Below, piece after piece: positions 1-14,440 of a stretch of DNA of 64,000 nt. The notes beneath the pieces were generated by a model that had not been told where the DNA came from, searched no databases, and was given only the letters and a program-made list of their open reading frames with translations. Position 1 is the stretch's first letter. Every line of letters starts with the position of its first letter. Source of the DNA: Alitta virens (taxonomy: Eukaryota; Annelida; Polychaeta; Phyllodocida; Nereididae); NCBI GenBank assembly GCA_932294295.1, contig OW028577.1:7157501-7221500 (forward strand), given 5' to 3'. The translations under genes were made by a program, and so were the position numbers.

Positions 1-98
1 TGGTGTTATCCATTACATTCAATGAAATCTAAGATAGGCCTCAGAGACTGATAATCTGATTTGCTTTAAGTTGTGATTAGAAATACATCATTGCTTAC

Positions 99-3000
99 CA
101 TGGTATCTTGTGTGAAGTTTTGGTTCATGCCACCGCTTCGACCTCCATAGGAGCCATTCATACCACCTCTGCAAAGCAAAATAGTGGTTATGAATACATT
201 GGGTTCTTCTCAAAAGGATGATAACAAATAATAAATAATTTGAAGTTTCTCCTCATTTGCATTAAGTTAATTAGAAACAAACAAAAAAGTATTGCATTTA
301 TGGCTTATTTAGAAACAAAATAAAAAGTATTGTGTGTATGACTTAATGTTTCACTCACCCAAAGCCACCTCTGCCTCCTGGTCCTCCTCTTCCTCCACCT
401 CGACCTCCCATCCCACCACTTCCCATCCCTCCTCCCATTCCACCTCTTCCTCGCATGGATCCCATTCCACCACGGCCACCCATGCCCATCCCTCCTCCTC
501 CTCCACCTCCTCGCCCTCCTCCTCCTCCGAGGAAATCGCCTCCTCCCATTCCACCTCGGCCTCCTCTGCAAAAGACAAGACACAACAATGTTCAATTGAC
601 TCATTGAGTGTTCAACTAATCGAATAGTGTGTCCCTCTTAGGCATTGTGCATGCCACTATAAGGCTGATTACATAGTTATAGTAGAATCTTTTTTGTGCT
701 GTTAAATTGTTGTTGTTTTTACACCGTAACTTGAGTCATATAAGTGATAAATATTTTCAAGGCATAAATCTTTATTTTCAGTAGTTTTAAGTTTAATGTT
801 AGTACCATGATCGTGTCTTACATATTGCCAAGTGTATGAATGCAGTAAAAGACGATAGGATAACATTTACTGCCTGTATGCATCTTACAAGACTTTATAA
901 AATACAAGTTAACCAATGAGACCTCTTACCTGCCACGGGGGCTACCTCTCATAGGTCCACCTGACCGTCCAGTGTCACGCCCTTGTCCTCCTCTGCGTCC
1001 AGATTCTGATGAAGTGAATCCACCGTACTCGGGGGCGTAGAACTCGTCATAGTTGTGGGGGTCATAGGGACTGCTAAAGCCTTTGGGAGGAGCCTGAAAC
1101 AGCGAAATTCACAATTAAAGTTTAGCTGATCAGTTAAGAAGTTTACACAAAAAGCTCAAACACATGTTGTTCATCAGATGTTAACTCTTCATTCCAGATT
1201 CAACTGATAAACATGCGAGCAATAACGAATGTAAAAACTACAGTCAGGAGCAGCAGACAAGGAGTTGCTGAGGATAACATAACTTTTGAGTGACTGAACA
1301 TTTGGGTGGAGATGAGACATCAGGTGTCAGCAGCACATCATGCAGAGCATCTGACAGGTGCAAGGAAAGGAGACATTTTACCTGAGTCGTGAAATATGGG
1401 TGTGGCTGCAGATCAAATTAACAAGCAGTGCCAACCTCATCTTCACTTCTACAATATTTAAGCCCTATCTGATTTCAGGCGTAAGGAAAAAGGGTACTGA
1501 AGGCAGGTCTGTACTGATTAAAGATGTGCACGGTATTTCCAACTCCTCAATGAGTGTAATCGACTTGCAACTGTTGAAACTTGGAACTGTTTAATTTAGT
1601 AACTTAAATCAGTTACATTTCCATATGCCGACGACTGTTAAATGCTAGTTATACAATATGAAAGACAGCTAAGTGCTTCCTTCAACACCTTAAACAGGTG
1701 AAGTGCAATAATTCTCGGAATAAAGTTGGCCCTCTCATAACTGCCCAACGCGACTCTTTACTGTAAAAAAACGCTATGTACCTAAACGTTATTAGCTTCA
1801 TATGAAGCAGCTTATCTTGGTAAACGCAATGTGCTCCATATAGCACCTTTGCCCGCATTAATTGCTTGTATCCAAGAGCATTTCTGGAGAAAGAGTGAGG
1901 TGCATTGAGTAGAGTTGCTCATTTTTCTTGCTGCAATTTTCTAGTTGATTATAAGACACCCTGTTGCACTGAAGCACAGGCTTTCAAATTTGACACAGCC
2001 TCAATTCCCATTATCTTCCAAATGCCAGTGTCAAAAATATGGCAAGGTCAATGTTAAAACATTTTACCTATTATTAAAAAGGTCAAATTTGATGGGTAGC
2101 TTTCGGATTATTAAAAACCGAATTGTTGCTAAAAATTAATGTAAGAACCAGAAGTGCTGTAGTTAATAGGCTGACAAACTACTCAGTTCATTGTCGAGTA
2201 AAACAACCTTACTTTCCATAAAAATAAAACATTGACCTTTTTCTTAAGCTACACTTAATGTCGAGTCAGCCGCATGAGCAGCATGAATATGCCCGCCGCT
2301 CCAGAAACCGACTTTACGAAGTTTATATACTGGCAATGAAAAGTGCTATCGAAAACGGCATAAAACAATAATGTATTAGCAGACCATTCTATATTATAAA
2401 TAATGACTCACCGACTGCAACAGATCATGGATCACAAACACACAGTTGGAGACGGTCTCTGGTTTGCCTGTGATTTGCACGACTCTCTCGGTAGACTGTG
2501 GAGCACATTGTGAGTAGACTTTGATATTCGCACCGGTTTGCTGAAACACACATGACAATCAAGTTATTGACTCACCAGGTTTTACTGACCTCACAATGAT
2601 ACACAGGGCAGCAAAGTTCTAGTCAGCAATTTTACACAAACACAAGACACAGCAGAATCTCATTAAGAACCAACCAAAATTTTAGCAAAAATGTCAATCA
2701 ATGACTCCAGCATTTTAGGATCTATTTCACACTCGGATAGTTTAATTATATGGTATTTAACCATTAATATGATAAAATGCAATAATATGGCCGGCAATTC
2801 ATGGGTAAAGTGTCTCCATTAGTTGGCAAACAATCATCTAGAAATAAACACTTAAGGTTTATTTTTATCTAGTCACGCATCTGGTGTAATTTAGAAGTCT
2901 ACTTCAGGAATAACACAATGCCAGTACATCTAAATGTCTACTTAAGAAACTAATTATGTAGATAATACTGCTAAAATGACAAATAACTGAAACTTACCTC

Positions 3001-6000
3001 ACGAAGCTCCTTGATCTTAAAGCCAGCTCTACCAATGATGCATCCAGCCTGGCTTTGATGGACAAGCATGCGAATGTCACAATCGAAGTCCAGGTTCTTG
3101 TGGTGCTGATACTAAAACGAGATGAAAAATTCATAAACCATTAGTATATTTAGCATGGACCATCCCCAGTGAACGACACAAAGCTGGATCGAGTAACAAT
3201 AAGGGTTTCGTGACAGTCTGATGAATGACCAGGTACAAAAATGAGACACAGCTACCATGCAGACAGATGCTACCTGAGCATACCATACTGAAAACCATTA
3301 CCGCAAGTATGTGCATATCCCACGAGGGGAGAGAGACGCTTGCATTGTCTGCACATGAGGGGAGTACGGAGATACTCAATTCATGCAACTTGTTCTCATG
3401 ACAACACATTAATTTACCTGGCATACATAAACAAGAAGGATGCGGCCTCATAACAGGTGAGGATGCTGCTCCTTGCAGCATGGATGACAGGTAAAACAAA
3501 GTGCAGGTAATGTGGCATAAGATGCAGATAGAGATCACCTGCAGATGATAAGTCACATTCAACACGTAGTTAATGACTGTTATCAAACAACCGGATAAGC
3601 AGCAGTCATTCTCATCAAATATTCATCCCTGCTGCTGTGAGTGTCTTTAATAGTTCACCTTTAAGAATTGCTAATGCCAATGCACCTGTGAATGAACAGC
3701 AGGTACCACTTTCAATTGCCAGGTACCTAATTAACTCCTGGGGAGCCTGATGGACATTCAATTACTTATACAACCAATCTAATGAGATGTGTTATCTACA
3801 TATACACAGCTAAATGAGACTGTGAATAACCTTTATTACAGGCACAGTCTCCTGGCAATTGAAAGTGGCACAGCTGTCAAAACTGATAATACATGACGAC
3901 TCAGTCTTGATAGGTGTGAAAGAGCGCCAAGATATATCAAAGGTACCATTACCGGAGATATGCTGAAAATCAGACACAGGTAAAACCCTCCTGCAAACAA
4001 TATCATCTCATGAAAAATTAAACATGGTACTGAAGTGTGATAATTTTTCCACTTATCACCACATTTTACACCCGAACAGCGAATAACAACCAATATTTAT
4101 ACCGATCAGTCACCATAAAGCAATATTGGCAGACAGCCTAACTTTGGGCTATGGTTGACCAGGTGGCTTTCTATATAGGGAGCTGATGTTCTGAGCAGCG
4201 TCTGTATTGGGGTCAAGGTGTTCAGATGACGATGATCTATGCCAATTTCTCTTGAATCAAAGCCAACTGCTTTGTCTGTTATCTGTGTCTTTGTATGATG
4301 GGCCCCACCCACTCCATTGAAGCTATTAAACCTCCCCATCATTATCATGTCAAAAGCAGCGCAAAAGAAACAAACAGATGCTATTAATCTGTGCACATCA
4401 TTCAGATAATTTCAACATATCCTTGACACACAAGATGAATCAGCAGCCGCATCAGCAACCACACCTGCAGGACTGCTTTAACGACCAAGATGGTTCACCT
4501 GTACAGCCTGGACACCATCCAATGCCACACAAGACTGCAACATCAGCATCACCAGTACAATAGCAGCTGCAGCAGCAGAGATAATGCAACAGCATTCGAA
4601 CACCACAAAACTTTTCAACCGCCAGTTCAATTCAATAAAAGATGGCATACTTGAAAGTGACATGTTCTTTTGTCACCCTCACTTCTCTCGAGACTTCCAA
4701 AAAAATGAAGTGTCATTGCAGTTAAAGGGAGTGAAAGAAAATTTAGCTGCAGATGTATTTTTCTTTCTCTTGTTCATAATGCACTGTCACTGTGCTACTG
4801 GTCTGTGATAGGAAAACAATCAACAAGAACCACAAATTTTAAAATAGTATGCTCAGGTAGCATCTTTCACAAAAGGTACTTGTGTCTCATATTCAGATTA
4901 TCACTTTACAAAACGCAATCGACATGCCTCAAATGCAAGAAACTCATACTTACATCTTCAAGACTCGGGATAACATCCAGCAGAATTTCACATGCTGTTC
5001 CAAGGTTGGCTCCGATAGTCAAGATCCTAAAATGAACACATGAAACAATTAATATGGGAATTATAACGGCCATTAGGCCTAGGGAAAAGGTCTTAGGATG
5101 CTCATTATGTTGAATGAATTCATTACTTAATAGCTTTGTATTATTCTGATTTAGGGTTTTAAAAATCAATGGATAGGGTCTTTATATTTGAAACTGTAGA
5201 GAAGAATTAATGATGTGTCTTTGAAAGATATGGAAATATTTGAACAGCTATCTATGCTTGAATAATACTGTATATGGAAATTGGGAATTTGGAAAAGAAA
5301 GTTGAAACTGAGAAATTCCACACAGCAGTTATGTGTAAACAAGGAACTGCAAAGCAAAGTGACTGTCAACAATGTAGGGAGATTGACGGGAGCAAAATTA
5401 AGGCAGTGTGAATGATATATACTCAATGGGCTATACAGTTACTGTAACGAACTTAAAGTAGCAGCACCATACTTAAACAGGTCAGGGATGCATGGTGCTG
5501 GTGATGTATATGTAAATCAAGTGGACTAGATTGGTGTTGAACTTAATTACACCGAAATGTTTAAAGGACACATCAAAACGGCTACTGCCACTCTCTCAGT
5601 ATGCATTCATCAACAAGATTTATTAGATAGCTTTTTAATAAGTTTACTTTTGAGAATTTTGGATAATTTTTTTTGTTAAAGGATGGTAGTTTTGGTGAGA
5701 ATTTTAAATGTTCATCAATTTGACTTACTTACTGCCTAGAATACAGTGTGATTTGTTTGTGCGATTAGAATTTGGGAACTTAGCAAATCTCTGCACTAGC
5801 GTTATTGGGATCTAAAGGCAGGTGATATTAAAAATATTTAATTTTTTGTTTTTGGCTTAGTTGGCTGCATGAGGACCAAGGAGGCTAAAGCGGTGACCTT
5901 AGAGGTCAGCCCAAGGTCAACTGATGAGAGGGCTTTGTGAACCAAATCTAGTCTTAATCCCTAGGGCAGGCAGCTCTCATGCAAGTCAAAAGAAAATACT

Positions 6001-9000
6001 TCATTCTTGCAATTCATTCACACAGTATTCAGTGTCAATCAAGCACCACTGAATAGCTTTGACTTGAGATTGTGTATGTACATAGCGGAAGACGCTTCCT
6101 TAATTTTGTGTCGAAAAATGGCTTAAATTTACTTGGGAAACTAGGAGGCATTTTCAACCCACTCACTCAGCCTTTCAGACTCATCCTTTCACACAGTGAA
6201 TAAGATAAAATCCCATCACCTAATGTCTAAATGCATCTGTCAATCACTTACACTACACAATCATTCCTAGGCAGAGAATAGAAGACTCACTCACACGAAC
6301 GGTGCAAGGCTATCGTGAGAAAGGACCACATAGCTTACACTCTGGTCATATGTATGACTCTCGCCATTTACACATGATTGGTAAACAAGCATAATTTCCA
6401 CCATACAGTAGTAGTAGTAGTAGCTAGAAGGAAGATAATGGGTGCATACCGTTCGGGGCCGTTGCTATCGGGTACTGTTACGCTTGCTTTGTACTGCATT
6501 CGTGGGCCAGCGAGCGAGCGTATCGGAACAGGCGGGAGACGGGCCAGTACAGTCCATGGGTTCAGGGTACAACGAACGACAGGGACACAGGGCCAATGTT
6601 GAGTGTAAGACAAGGGTCAGGGCCGGGACCATGATGGTGAACATGTTGAATAGAATTATATATTAACCATTGGCCACAGCAAAAACAATCATCATATACA
6701 CTGTACATGACATAAGAGGAAAGAAAAGCATATATCAAATGAGAATATCAATATTATGACATCATATTACAAAATAGGCAAGATATGGCATTATGTTTCA
6801 GCATTATAGGACATCTCCTGTGGGGCGAAAATTGAAGTGAAGAGACCCCAAGGGGTTGGCGGACATCTAATTAATTTAACTGCAACAACGAAAAATCAAA
6901 ACAAAAACAAATTCTAATCATTAAAGCTACATTAGCATTCCTTAATATTGTTGTTGAGTTTAAGTTTAAAGAGTTGGTATATTGAGTTGATGTCTTTACT
7001 AAATCAATTCTAAAATGGGCTGCAAATCAAATACGAAGCGTAAAAATAAAACAAGATGCGGCATCGGCAGGGCTGGGTCAACCTGGCTGGGTCAACCTGG
7101 TGGGTTCTTTGGGACCTAGACTTCAGCTAGGTTTACACCGGCTTGTATTTTCCTGGGCAAAAAGAAAATTGAAATGGCCTTTGGGCATTAGTGGAAGAAG
7201 TAACTCTGACCTGGAGAGAAACACAAGGCGAGAAAAATATGAAAACACCGGCAGAATGCTTCATAATGATATTACTTCAAGGAAGCCGATGTTTGCTCTT
7301 TTAGTCTTACAAATATTACTGGATCATTTAACTGCATTTTATAAGACTTCATAGGAAGAGAATTACAGCTATAATCTGTATTTTCATCAATATTTAAGTG
7401 TTGTTTGTGACTGTGAAAACTAATAGGATACTTAAGCGCCATGAAGGCCTTCATATAAAATTAATGGAGCCCCACCCTGGGCAAGAGAAAAGCCATCAGA
7501 GATGCAGTTTTGTAGATATTTAGAATCGATTCATGATGGCGGGTGGTGGTACAAGGCGGGTAGGAGAGCGGCTGCTAAGCCGCCATTTCAGATAACTGAG
7601 GTGTTTATAGATAACAAGTCCATGTAATATGGAGAGGTACTCACGTCATTCCTCAGGCGCTTAATATTAGCACCACCTTTCCCAATGATGGCTCCAGCAT
7701 TCTGAAATACAAAACCCATTTCATGTACATAAGAAACAGGTTAACAGCCAACATACAACAAATGAAAAAATAACCAATTACGAGAAAAACTACATATTCG
7801 ACTATATGAGAAGATACATAACAGACACATGATATCTACAGTGTAGAACAGATGCATATATTGCAATAGGATTAAATACCTTGCTGGCCAAGAGAATGCG
7901 CAGTTCCACATGAGGTCCTTCTCCCTTGCGTCTCTTCAGCATAGGGGGAGTGCTTCCGTCTTCACCATCGTGTTTATTGTCTTCTTCTTCCATTTCACGC
8001 TTCATACCTGCAACAAGAAAGCACAAACGTCAATCACCAGGAGAATGACGTAAACGCTACAACTCGACAGCCTGTAGCATCAATAACACACGACACACAC
8101 ATACGAAACACACATATGAGAAACGCATATGACACACTCTCAGGACCAATAACCTGATCCAATAGTGATGCTGCAGCATAATAATATGTCTGTTATGCAC
8201 ACTATCATATTTCGCATCTCGAGATTCCGACATCACTGCTGTATAATGTAGTCCTATCCATCACATACTACGCCGAAGCGGCAGCAAGCAATCATGCTGA
8301 GAAGCCATTCAATAACATGTAAAACAGCATGAGAACATTACATCAAAGGCAGGAGAATGCAGCTAATGAGTGGAGAGCAGATTGTCAGGCACAGAACATA
8401 TTGTGTCTCTTGAGACAGGTGCCCTTTAAGTAGGCAACCGTTCATCAGGATAACTGAGCGTCAGCCCAAATGGACTTAATTAGCAAACTTGTACAGTCAC
8501 TATTGATTACAATCTCACCCTATCATTTAGTTACAACCATTAGAGTGGAATTGAATACGGTGTAATTTTTAACGAGTATGGAAGATCAATATTAAGCATG
8601 GCAATGTATTTTGGGTACAACCACATTTGCTGTAGTCACCTTGTCACCGGCACAAGAGGAATCGTCACGGGCTGACCTTTAGAAGCAGGCTGATGGAACT
8701 GCGGGGGACAATGCCATTAACATTAACCTGCAAGGAGCAATGTGAGCCGCAAGCAACGCCCATCAACAGCAAGGCACTGCCAACACCTCAAGGCCAAGTG
8801 TTCTGCCTCTAGGCATGCAAATATGTGGCCCAAGCCACTGCCTAGATCAAGGCTTGAGCGTGTTTAACATTCACTGATAAAGACGGAATTAAAAGCAACT
8901 GCAGGCAAGATGATGCCGCTGCCTGCTTCACATTCAGTCTTTCAAGTTGTTGCCACGTATTGATAATCGCCCTCAAAGCAGCCTGTGCAGGGACACAAAT

Positions 9001-9950
9001 GGGTGGGCTAATTTTAGCTGCGTGACATCACAGCCCCAATGACATCATAGCTCACTTCAAACCAGTGAAGGCAAAACGAGCATAATACCCCTCTCCCAAA
9101 TGCTATGGTGATGCTCTTGCATCTTGTGTGTTGCTGGTTAGGTCTGCATTGAAGAAAGGCCACAGTCAATACAGGTAGCTCCCAGGATGAATGGACCACC
9201 TCCACTTCAGTACACATACCATAACACAATCTGATTGACCTAATACTTTGATATCGATCTCAAGCAAATCCACGTTGCGTCAGATATTAGTATCTTGGTT
9301 CACATATTAATAAAGCCTTGTCAATATAATTAATACTTTGTAAACACATAAAGAGACATTAGGAATCATCACACTACAAGTTTAAGCCATCTTTACATAA
9401 GGTCATAATATCAACATTATGAATCATCATACTACAAGTTTAAGCCATCTGTACATAAGGTCATAATATCAACATTATGAATCATCATACTACAAGTTTA
9501 AGCCATCTGTACATAAGGTCATAATATCAACATTCTGCATCGTGAATACAGTAAGATATCTTAGTAAATAAAGTATGAAAATGCGACCATAACATATTGA
9601 GCAACATGTGTTCCTACCATTCATATATACGAAATACTCAATCGATAAAAACGTCGCAGATGTTCGAGTTACACAAAGAGAATGATAGCCAAATTCAAGA
9701 CTTTTTCATCCGTATAAATTCAAATATGATATATCGCATCTAAGTACAGCCGCCACAAAACGCTGAAACGCCCAGTAACGAAAACAAACAGTATGTAGAG
9801 CTAGCTACAAGAGCTGGCAAGGCAGCGTCGTCCCTGCGTGTGTGCTTTAGTGTGTGGGACAGAGAAATAGGAGAGAGTTGACAGTGATTAAGGTCTACCT
9901 GACTCCTGCTCATTCTGCTCCTCACCATCATCCGAGTCACCATGCACCAT
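99..9950 (-). CDS. HNRNPK: hnRNP K homologue, N-terminal 346 codons (3' end outside window)
   Basis: Nuclear/cytoplasmic poly(C)-binding protein acting in transcription, splicing and mRNA stability. Coding exons in transcript order: 9899-9950, 7880-8007, 7645-7701, 6450-6493, 4954-5026, 2998-3111, 2412-2540, 930-1093, 359-565, 99-168. All have AG/GT borders and phases that join to 1038 nt. Seen: acidic N-terminus ([12 protein letters not shown]), a KKxK-like basic patch (LKRRKGE), KH1 with the GxxG loop in [14 protein letters not shown] (about residues 60-125), KH2 starting [12 protein letters not shown] with IIGRAGFK (about 126-210), a linker [11 protein letters not shown], then a very Gly/Arg/Met-rich RGG exon. 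In vertebrate hnRNP K a KH3 follows. Here the last visible exon ends ...NFTQDTM, and positions 1-98 are intron, so KH3 and the stop lie to the left. The start is the ATG at 9950. The ATG seven bases further in is out of frame (an in-frame GTG follows the start). The RGG exon is richer in Gly than vertebrate hnRNP K as I recall it. Confidence 0.95.
3706..3868. repeat. Inverted repeat, 18-bp perfect arms, in HNRNPK intron 5
   Basis: ccactttcaattgccagg at 3706-3723 is the exact reverse complement of 3851-3868, with a 127-bp spacer. It sits in the intron between the KH1-ending exon (4954-5026) and the KH2 exon (2998-3111). Possibly a small foldback element; nothing coding is seen. Confidence 0.7.
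8008..9898 (-). other. HNRNPK: HNRNPK intron 1 with minisatellite
   Basis: Intron between the short first coding exon and the KH1-leading exon. Donor GTAGAC on the minus strand, acceptor TTGCAG. Apart from the 58-bp tandem repeat listed separately I see no exon in it. Confidence 0.8.
9363..9536. repeat. 58-bp tandem repeat, three copies
   Basis: Three consecutive units starting at 9363, 9421 and 9479, each beginning gaatcatca and containing acaagtttaagccatct. The last two are nearly identical; the first differs at a few bases. It lies in HNRNPK intron 1. Confidence 0.95.
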
Positions 9951-10680
9951 GGTCCAATATCAATGGTGCTGTTGCTAATCTTGAAATCGATGGGGAGTGA
10001 AGAATATCCTTGTAACAGCAGCAGCAGCAGCAGCTAGATGAAATCAGTGCACTCCTCTCAGGTACAATGACCACGTGTTTACTGGCTCTACTGGCTTGTT
10101 CTACCTGCTTGTTCTACCTGCTGGTTCTGCTGGCTCTACTTGCTATGTTGGGTGTCGACTGCCCTATAGAGTAGCAGGTGGCCTATTAATAAACCACAAC
10201 TATCATCAGCATCAGTTATAGCAGCAGCAGCAGCAGCAGGCCCAGTGTCATGTAACTGTGATCAGGTGGAGCAGAGCAGCAGGTCTTTATCAAGCTGCAC
10301 CCGGCGTGACACGTGTGCATTTACTAATTGCTTTCATGCTGCTTTTGATGCTGTTTCCTGCTCAGGTACACAGAACGGACCAATCAATGAACTGCTAGTT
10401 GATGTTAGTTAGCATGTTTGGTTGCATTCACACTTGTATGAATTCCACCCTGTGCTGCTTCCACTCATCAAAGGCTATTGTGACCTATTTTAGGACACTG
10501 CGCCACGCCACGGACCATTAACTTCTTACCTACTATTCTACCATGGAGACAATGATTCTGCCAACCCAGATGCTTATCACCATCAATAGGGGTTGCGCAT
10601 AACGCATAAACAGGGGTTCATAGCACCATCTAGCTTAGAGCTAATGCTAAATTGCTATGGATTCCCTATAATGGCAGAAC

Positions 10681-10701
10681 GGGGGGGGGGGGGGGGGGGG
10701 G
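10681..10701. repeat. Poly-G homopolymer, 21 bases
   Basis: An uninterrupted run of 21 G. This is the longest of several similar runs in the 10-40 kb region, and length uncertainty from sequencing is likely. Confidence 0.9.
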
Positions 10702-12363
10702 TACGACTATCGTGTCAATGGTTGCCAATACAATACAGTCTATCAATTATGTATGCCTGTCCTTTGTATCCAAGCACCTTTGTGGAAACAATACGTCTCC
10801 CTACATTCACGTCTCCATACTTCTTTTTTTTTTTTCTTTCTTTTTTTATGAAAAACATATTTCCTATCTCTACGGCAGAAGGACATACCTAGCCCGTAAT
10901 CGACGAGGGAGCACTACGTATGACCTTGCACCTGGCAACGGACTACAATGCAGCCATTGATTTTTTGGCACCGGCAGAAATATTCACATTAACGTTGCAC
11001 TCAATACCATCTCATAAATAGTCACGCAATCCCACAGTTTCGACTTAAAGTTTAAAATATAAGAATCAATACAAGTGCTACAGTAATATTACAAGCTCAT
11101 ATTTATATCGCATCTAATGCTATTACATTCACATTATGTCAAACTCACAAGGCAAAAAATACGCAGCTCCGATATAATAACATAGACTAAAGCCATAGAA
11201 ATACCTCACGCCGGCAGACAGCATCAACTGAACAGCACAACCAAGCTGTAGGCGGAGTATCTTCAAAAACCCAAATAAGTCGTCCGCCTCCCTAACAGTG
11301 ATGCTGTGTGCTGCAGCAACAAAAAGCTTAGGGCAGCAGCAAAATGATGAAGCAGCAGCAGCCTCGACAGAGCATCATCGCCACCAGCCTCCGAATCCCA
11401 TAAAAGAGGAACGGAGGGCTAGCTCGTTGCGACAAGTCAATACTGTAGCAGGAGGCAAGAGAGTGCACCCCACTACAGCCACGTGACTAGGGGGGGGGGG
11501 GTGCTGCCCACCTGATCGATAAGGATTAGAGAATTAGCAAAAATGAATGTTACTTGTGAACTATGATGATCACTGGGAGCCCAGTGGGAGCCCAGGGCCC
11601 CAGCACAAGAAGCAGCCTACCTTGAAGTTGCCTAATTCAAAGAGGAACGCGAGCCAGGCAGCATGCACAGGCTCCCTGCCAGCATCATACGGGGGTTGCT
11701 GCTGCAGCAGATGAAAGCATCTACCTCCCTACCTCCCGCCTCTCATTCATTCGTGGCACTACAACTCACCTTGCCCATCATCCGTAGACCGACGATCAAT
11801 GAAGCATCGCCTCAACCAATCAAGCCTCTCCAACACCTGGCCCCTGCAGCCAATCACAGTCGCTCTTACAAGCAACCAATGGCCGGCTTCCTTGCACTGC
11901 AGCACACAGCCACACTTCCTGCTATCTTGTTATCAATAGCTACCTGATGCTCTGATCTTGACAGCCAAACTAAATGCCTGGATCAACTAACACTCAGGTC
12001 GCCGTACACATCCACATCACATTATATTGAACTAGAGCTCCTCGCAGTAAGCCAACACTGCTGCATTACTCAGTCACGTTCAGCTGCTGTGCATTGCCAA
12101 GCAATGACTACCTGCAGCAGCTACAACCAACAGCAACAGCCTCTTGAACCAGAGCAATAACCTAATTTCTCAATAAATCCTGATCACCTTTAAATACAAC
12201 TAAATAAACCACCCAAATAAACGCATGTAAAGACACCACGAAACACAGCCAATGCATACCTGGTGGACCTCAGACGAGACAGTAGCTGCATCCGCAGCAG
12301 ACAGCATCCTCATCCCTATTGTCTCCCAGTGATGGGAGCATGTCGCAAAGATGCCCATGTAGT

Positions 12364-12391
12364 GATGCTGCTGCTGCTGCTGCTGCTGCTG
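12364..12391. repeat. (CTG)n microsatellite
   Basis: About eight consecutive ctg/gct triplets. It is one of many CAG/CTG arrays between 4.4 and 26.4 kb. Confidence 0.9.
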
Positions 12392-13149
12392 GTGGTGTTG
12401 ATGGTGACTGCAGATGAGGCAGAGTGAAGTGGAAGGGATGCTGAGCTCAACTGCTACGAAGTCCGTGTTTTAAGGCCACAGGTAGGAATCCCTTGGTTGG
12501 TGGCTGCAGACAAGCAGGCATTGTAGCAGAGAGCAGCAGCATGGCCGTCTCCGCCTCCTCTCTCCACTCTCACCTGTTAGCTATTGTTTCCACCCATTAT
12601 ACACCTGTAGTCCTGGCACCTACCAATCTCCGGCAGGGGGGGGGGGGGAGTGATCCAGCCAGCACAATGGCCGAGTCCATTTCGTGTCACCATGGGGGAG
12701 GGGTGGCTAGGCGTCACATCCTGTCACCTACATTGCCACAACGACAGCCTTTATGGAGTTCTGTATCATATTCTCAAAGAAGATTCGCAGCAAATACATC
12801 TACCGGGTCACCTGCCTATAAATATGCACACGTGTCACAGAATCCTGCTTAATCTCCCATCCGCAATCCGTCCATTAAAAACTACTACAACCAAAGCCTG
12901 AGGGGGCAAGGTGACAGGCTCGTTATGAATTATAAATGTAAACCTAGAAGTGGGCACAGCGCATGCTGCTTTAAAGGGAGCCACTGATGAATTATAAAAG
13001 AGATTGCAAATGTCATGTGCCCATGCCTGTTTGACCTCACAGGTGCTGTTCCCAGACCAAGGGTCACCATATGGCACCTGCTTTCAGCCTGTGTCATCAT
13101 ACGCTCTTTCTCCCACATTATTTCATTGCCAATTATGGTGCACCCATGG

Positions 13150-13150
13150 C

Positions 13151-13181
<31 letters not shown>

Positions 13182-13200
13182 TCAACAGCCTCAGCAGCAG
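13150..13200. repeat. (CAG)n microsatellite
   Basis: Near-perfect cag repeats interrupted by caa and cct. Open reading frames across it (poly-Q, poly-S or poly-A depending on frame) are repeat artefacts. Confidence 0.85.
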
Positions 13201-13394
13201 CCCTGTATCTCTCACCGCAGAGAATTAGCATGGTCGCTTTTGCAGTGTGTTTGCCCATCATCCCTGTAAATAAGACTCGTTGAGTCGAAGAGCCAGTGAC
13301 AACATCATCATTAACAGGTTGCTCCCGCAGAAACAGCAAGGGCAGCGATCGCGCTAAACCTGTGAAGAGGATCAACAGGCTCTGGCACACAGTG

Positions 13395-13466
13395 AGGCTC
13401 CTAGTAAGGCTCACAGTACGGCTCGAAGCTCACAGTAAGGCTCGAAGCTCACAGTAAGGCTCAGAC
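13395..13466. repeat. Short tandem array, unit about 19 bp
   Basis: Repeats of gctcgaagctcacagtaag with diverged flanking units (gctcctagtaag, gctcacagtacg). Confidence 0.7.
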
Positions 13467-14440
13467 TTCTCGGAGGGATCAACAGGTGCAAAGTATTATC
13501 GAACTAAGGTGGCAAATCAAGATAATGGGCTAAATCAAGAGTATGACAGGGCCTGCCACTCTAGCCACTTCTTAATTGATTACTGTGAATGAGCCACGTG
13601 GATAAATTGTGTTAGGACAATAAAAGGAGGGGTCTCACACCTCACAGTCAATGTCTCTGCTACAATAGGTGCGGTCATTAACAACAAAAATTTGCAGGAG
13701 AGGTGCGACAACTGTATTAAGGTGTGACCTGGCGGACTGACCAAACGGAAAGTAGCCAAGACCAGTCTAAGTACCACGCCAAGTAGACCAGTTCAAGTAG
13801 TTCCAAGTAGTTCAAGTAGAGCATTGGAAGAAGTCCTTGGCCTATGCAGGTCTTATTAGGAAGACGCACCTGTCCTCGCCAGCTTCCTGCCTCTCTATAA
13901 TTCATCACAACTTGGTCCATTCACTCTCATCTACACTGCTCACTTCACAGTCTTAACTGGGCTCAAGCCGAGCATTCATTTAAATCTGCCTCATTAAAGG
14001 AAACTGCAGCCAGAAACCAATCCTCCTCAACCAGGCAATTGCAGCTATACACTATGTATCAGATGCCATATATCATTACATGTCATTTTCTGATGGATAG
14101 CACAATGGTATGGCCTCGTTGTCATAAAAGAAGGCACGTCAGCTACTCATGTAGCTACTAGAAGTTCTCTTTGTCAAGTTTTTTTTATTGCTTTGACATC
14201 TAAAAACAAAGAAGTTTCTTGACGCGTTGACACGTCGTCGACGGCACGTTCTACGCTTATGATCGAGTGTCTAGACATACGAACGTTAAAATAACTATCA
14301 AAACTTTTTCGTGTTAGCTTCTCAATCCAAAATTAGCAACTTAAGGTTGATAGATTACTTGACTCATAGTTAATACCCATGGAATGTTGACTGCAATAAT
14401 TCGTCAACCAACGAGTGTGAAAAATCGACCATGAGACAAG

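Noticed and set aside
305..604. Arg/Trp-rich, Ser/Thr-rich and Glu-rich ORFs of 75-99 codons on both strands
   Set aside because: They are shadow frames of the GGA-repeat-rich RGG exon of HNRNPK (359-565); only the Gly/Arg/Met frame matches the spliced gene.
13003..13414. Poly-Gln/Ser/Ala ORFs in both strands
   Set aside because: All arise from the CAG microsatellite; no splice context or domain.
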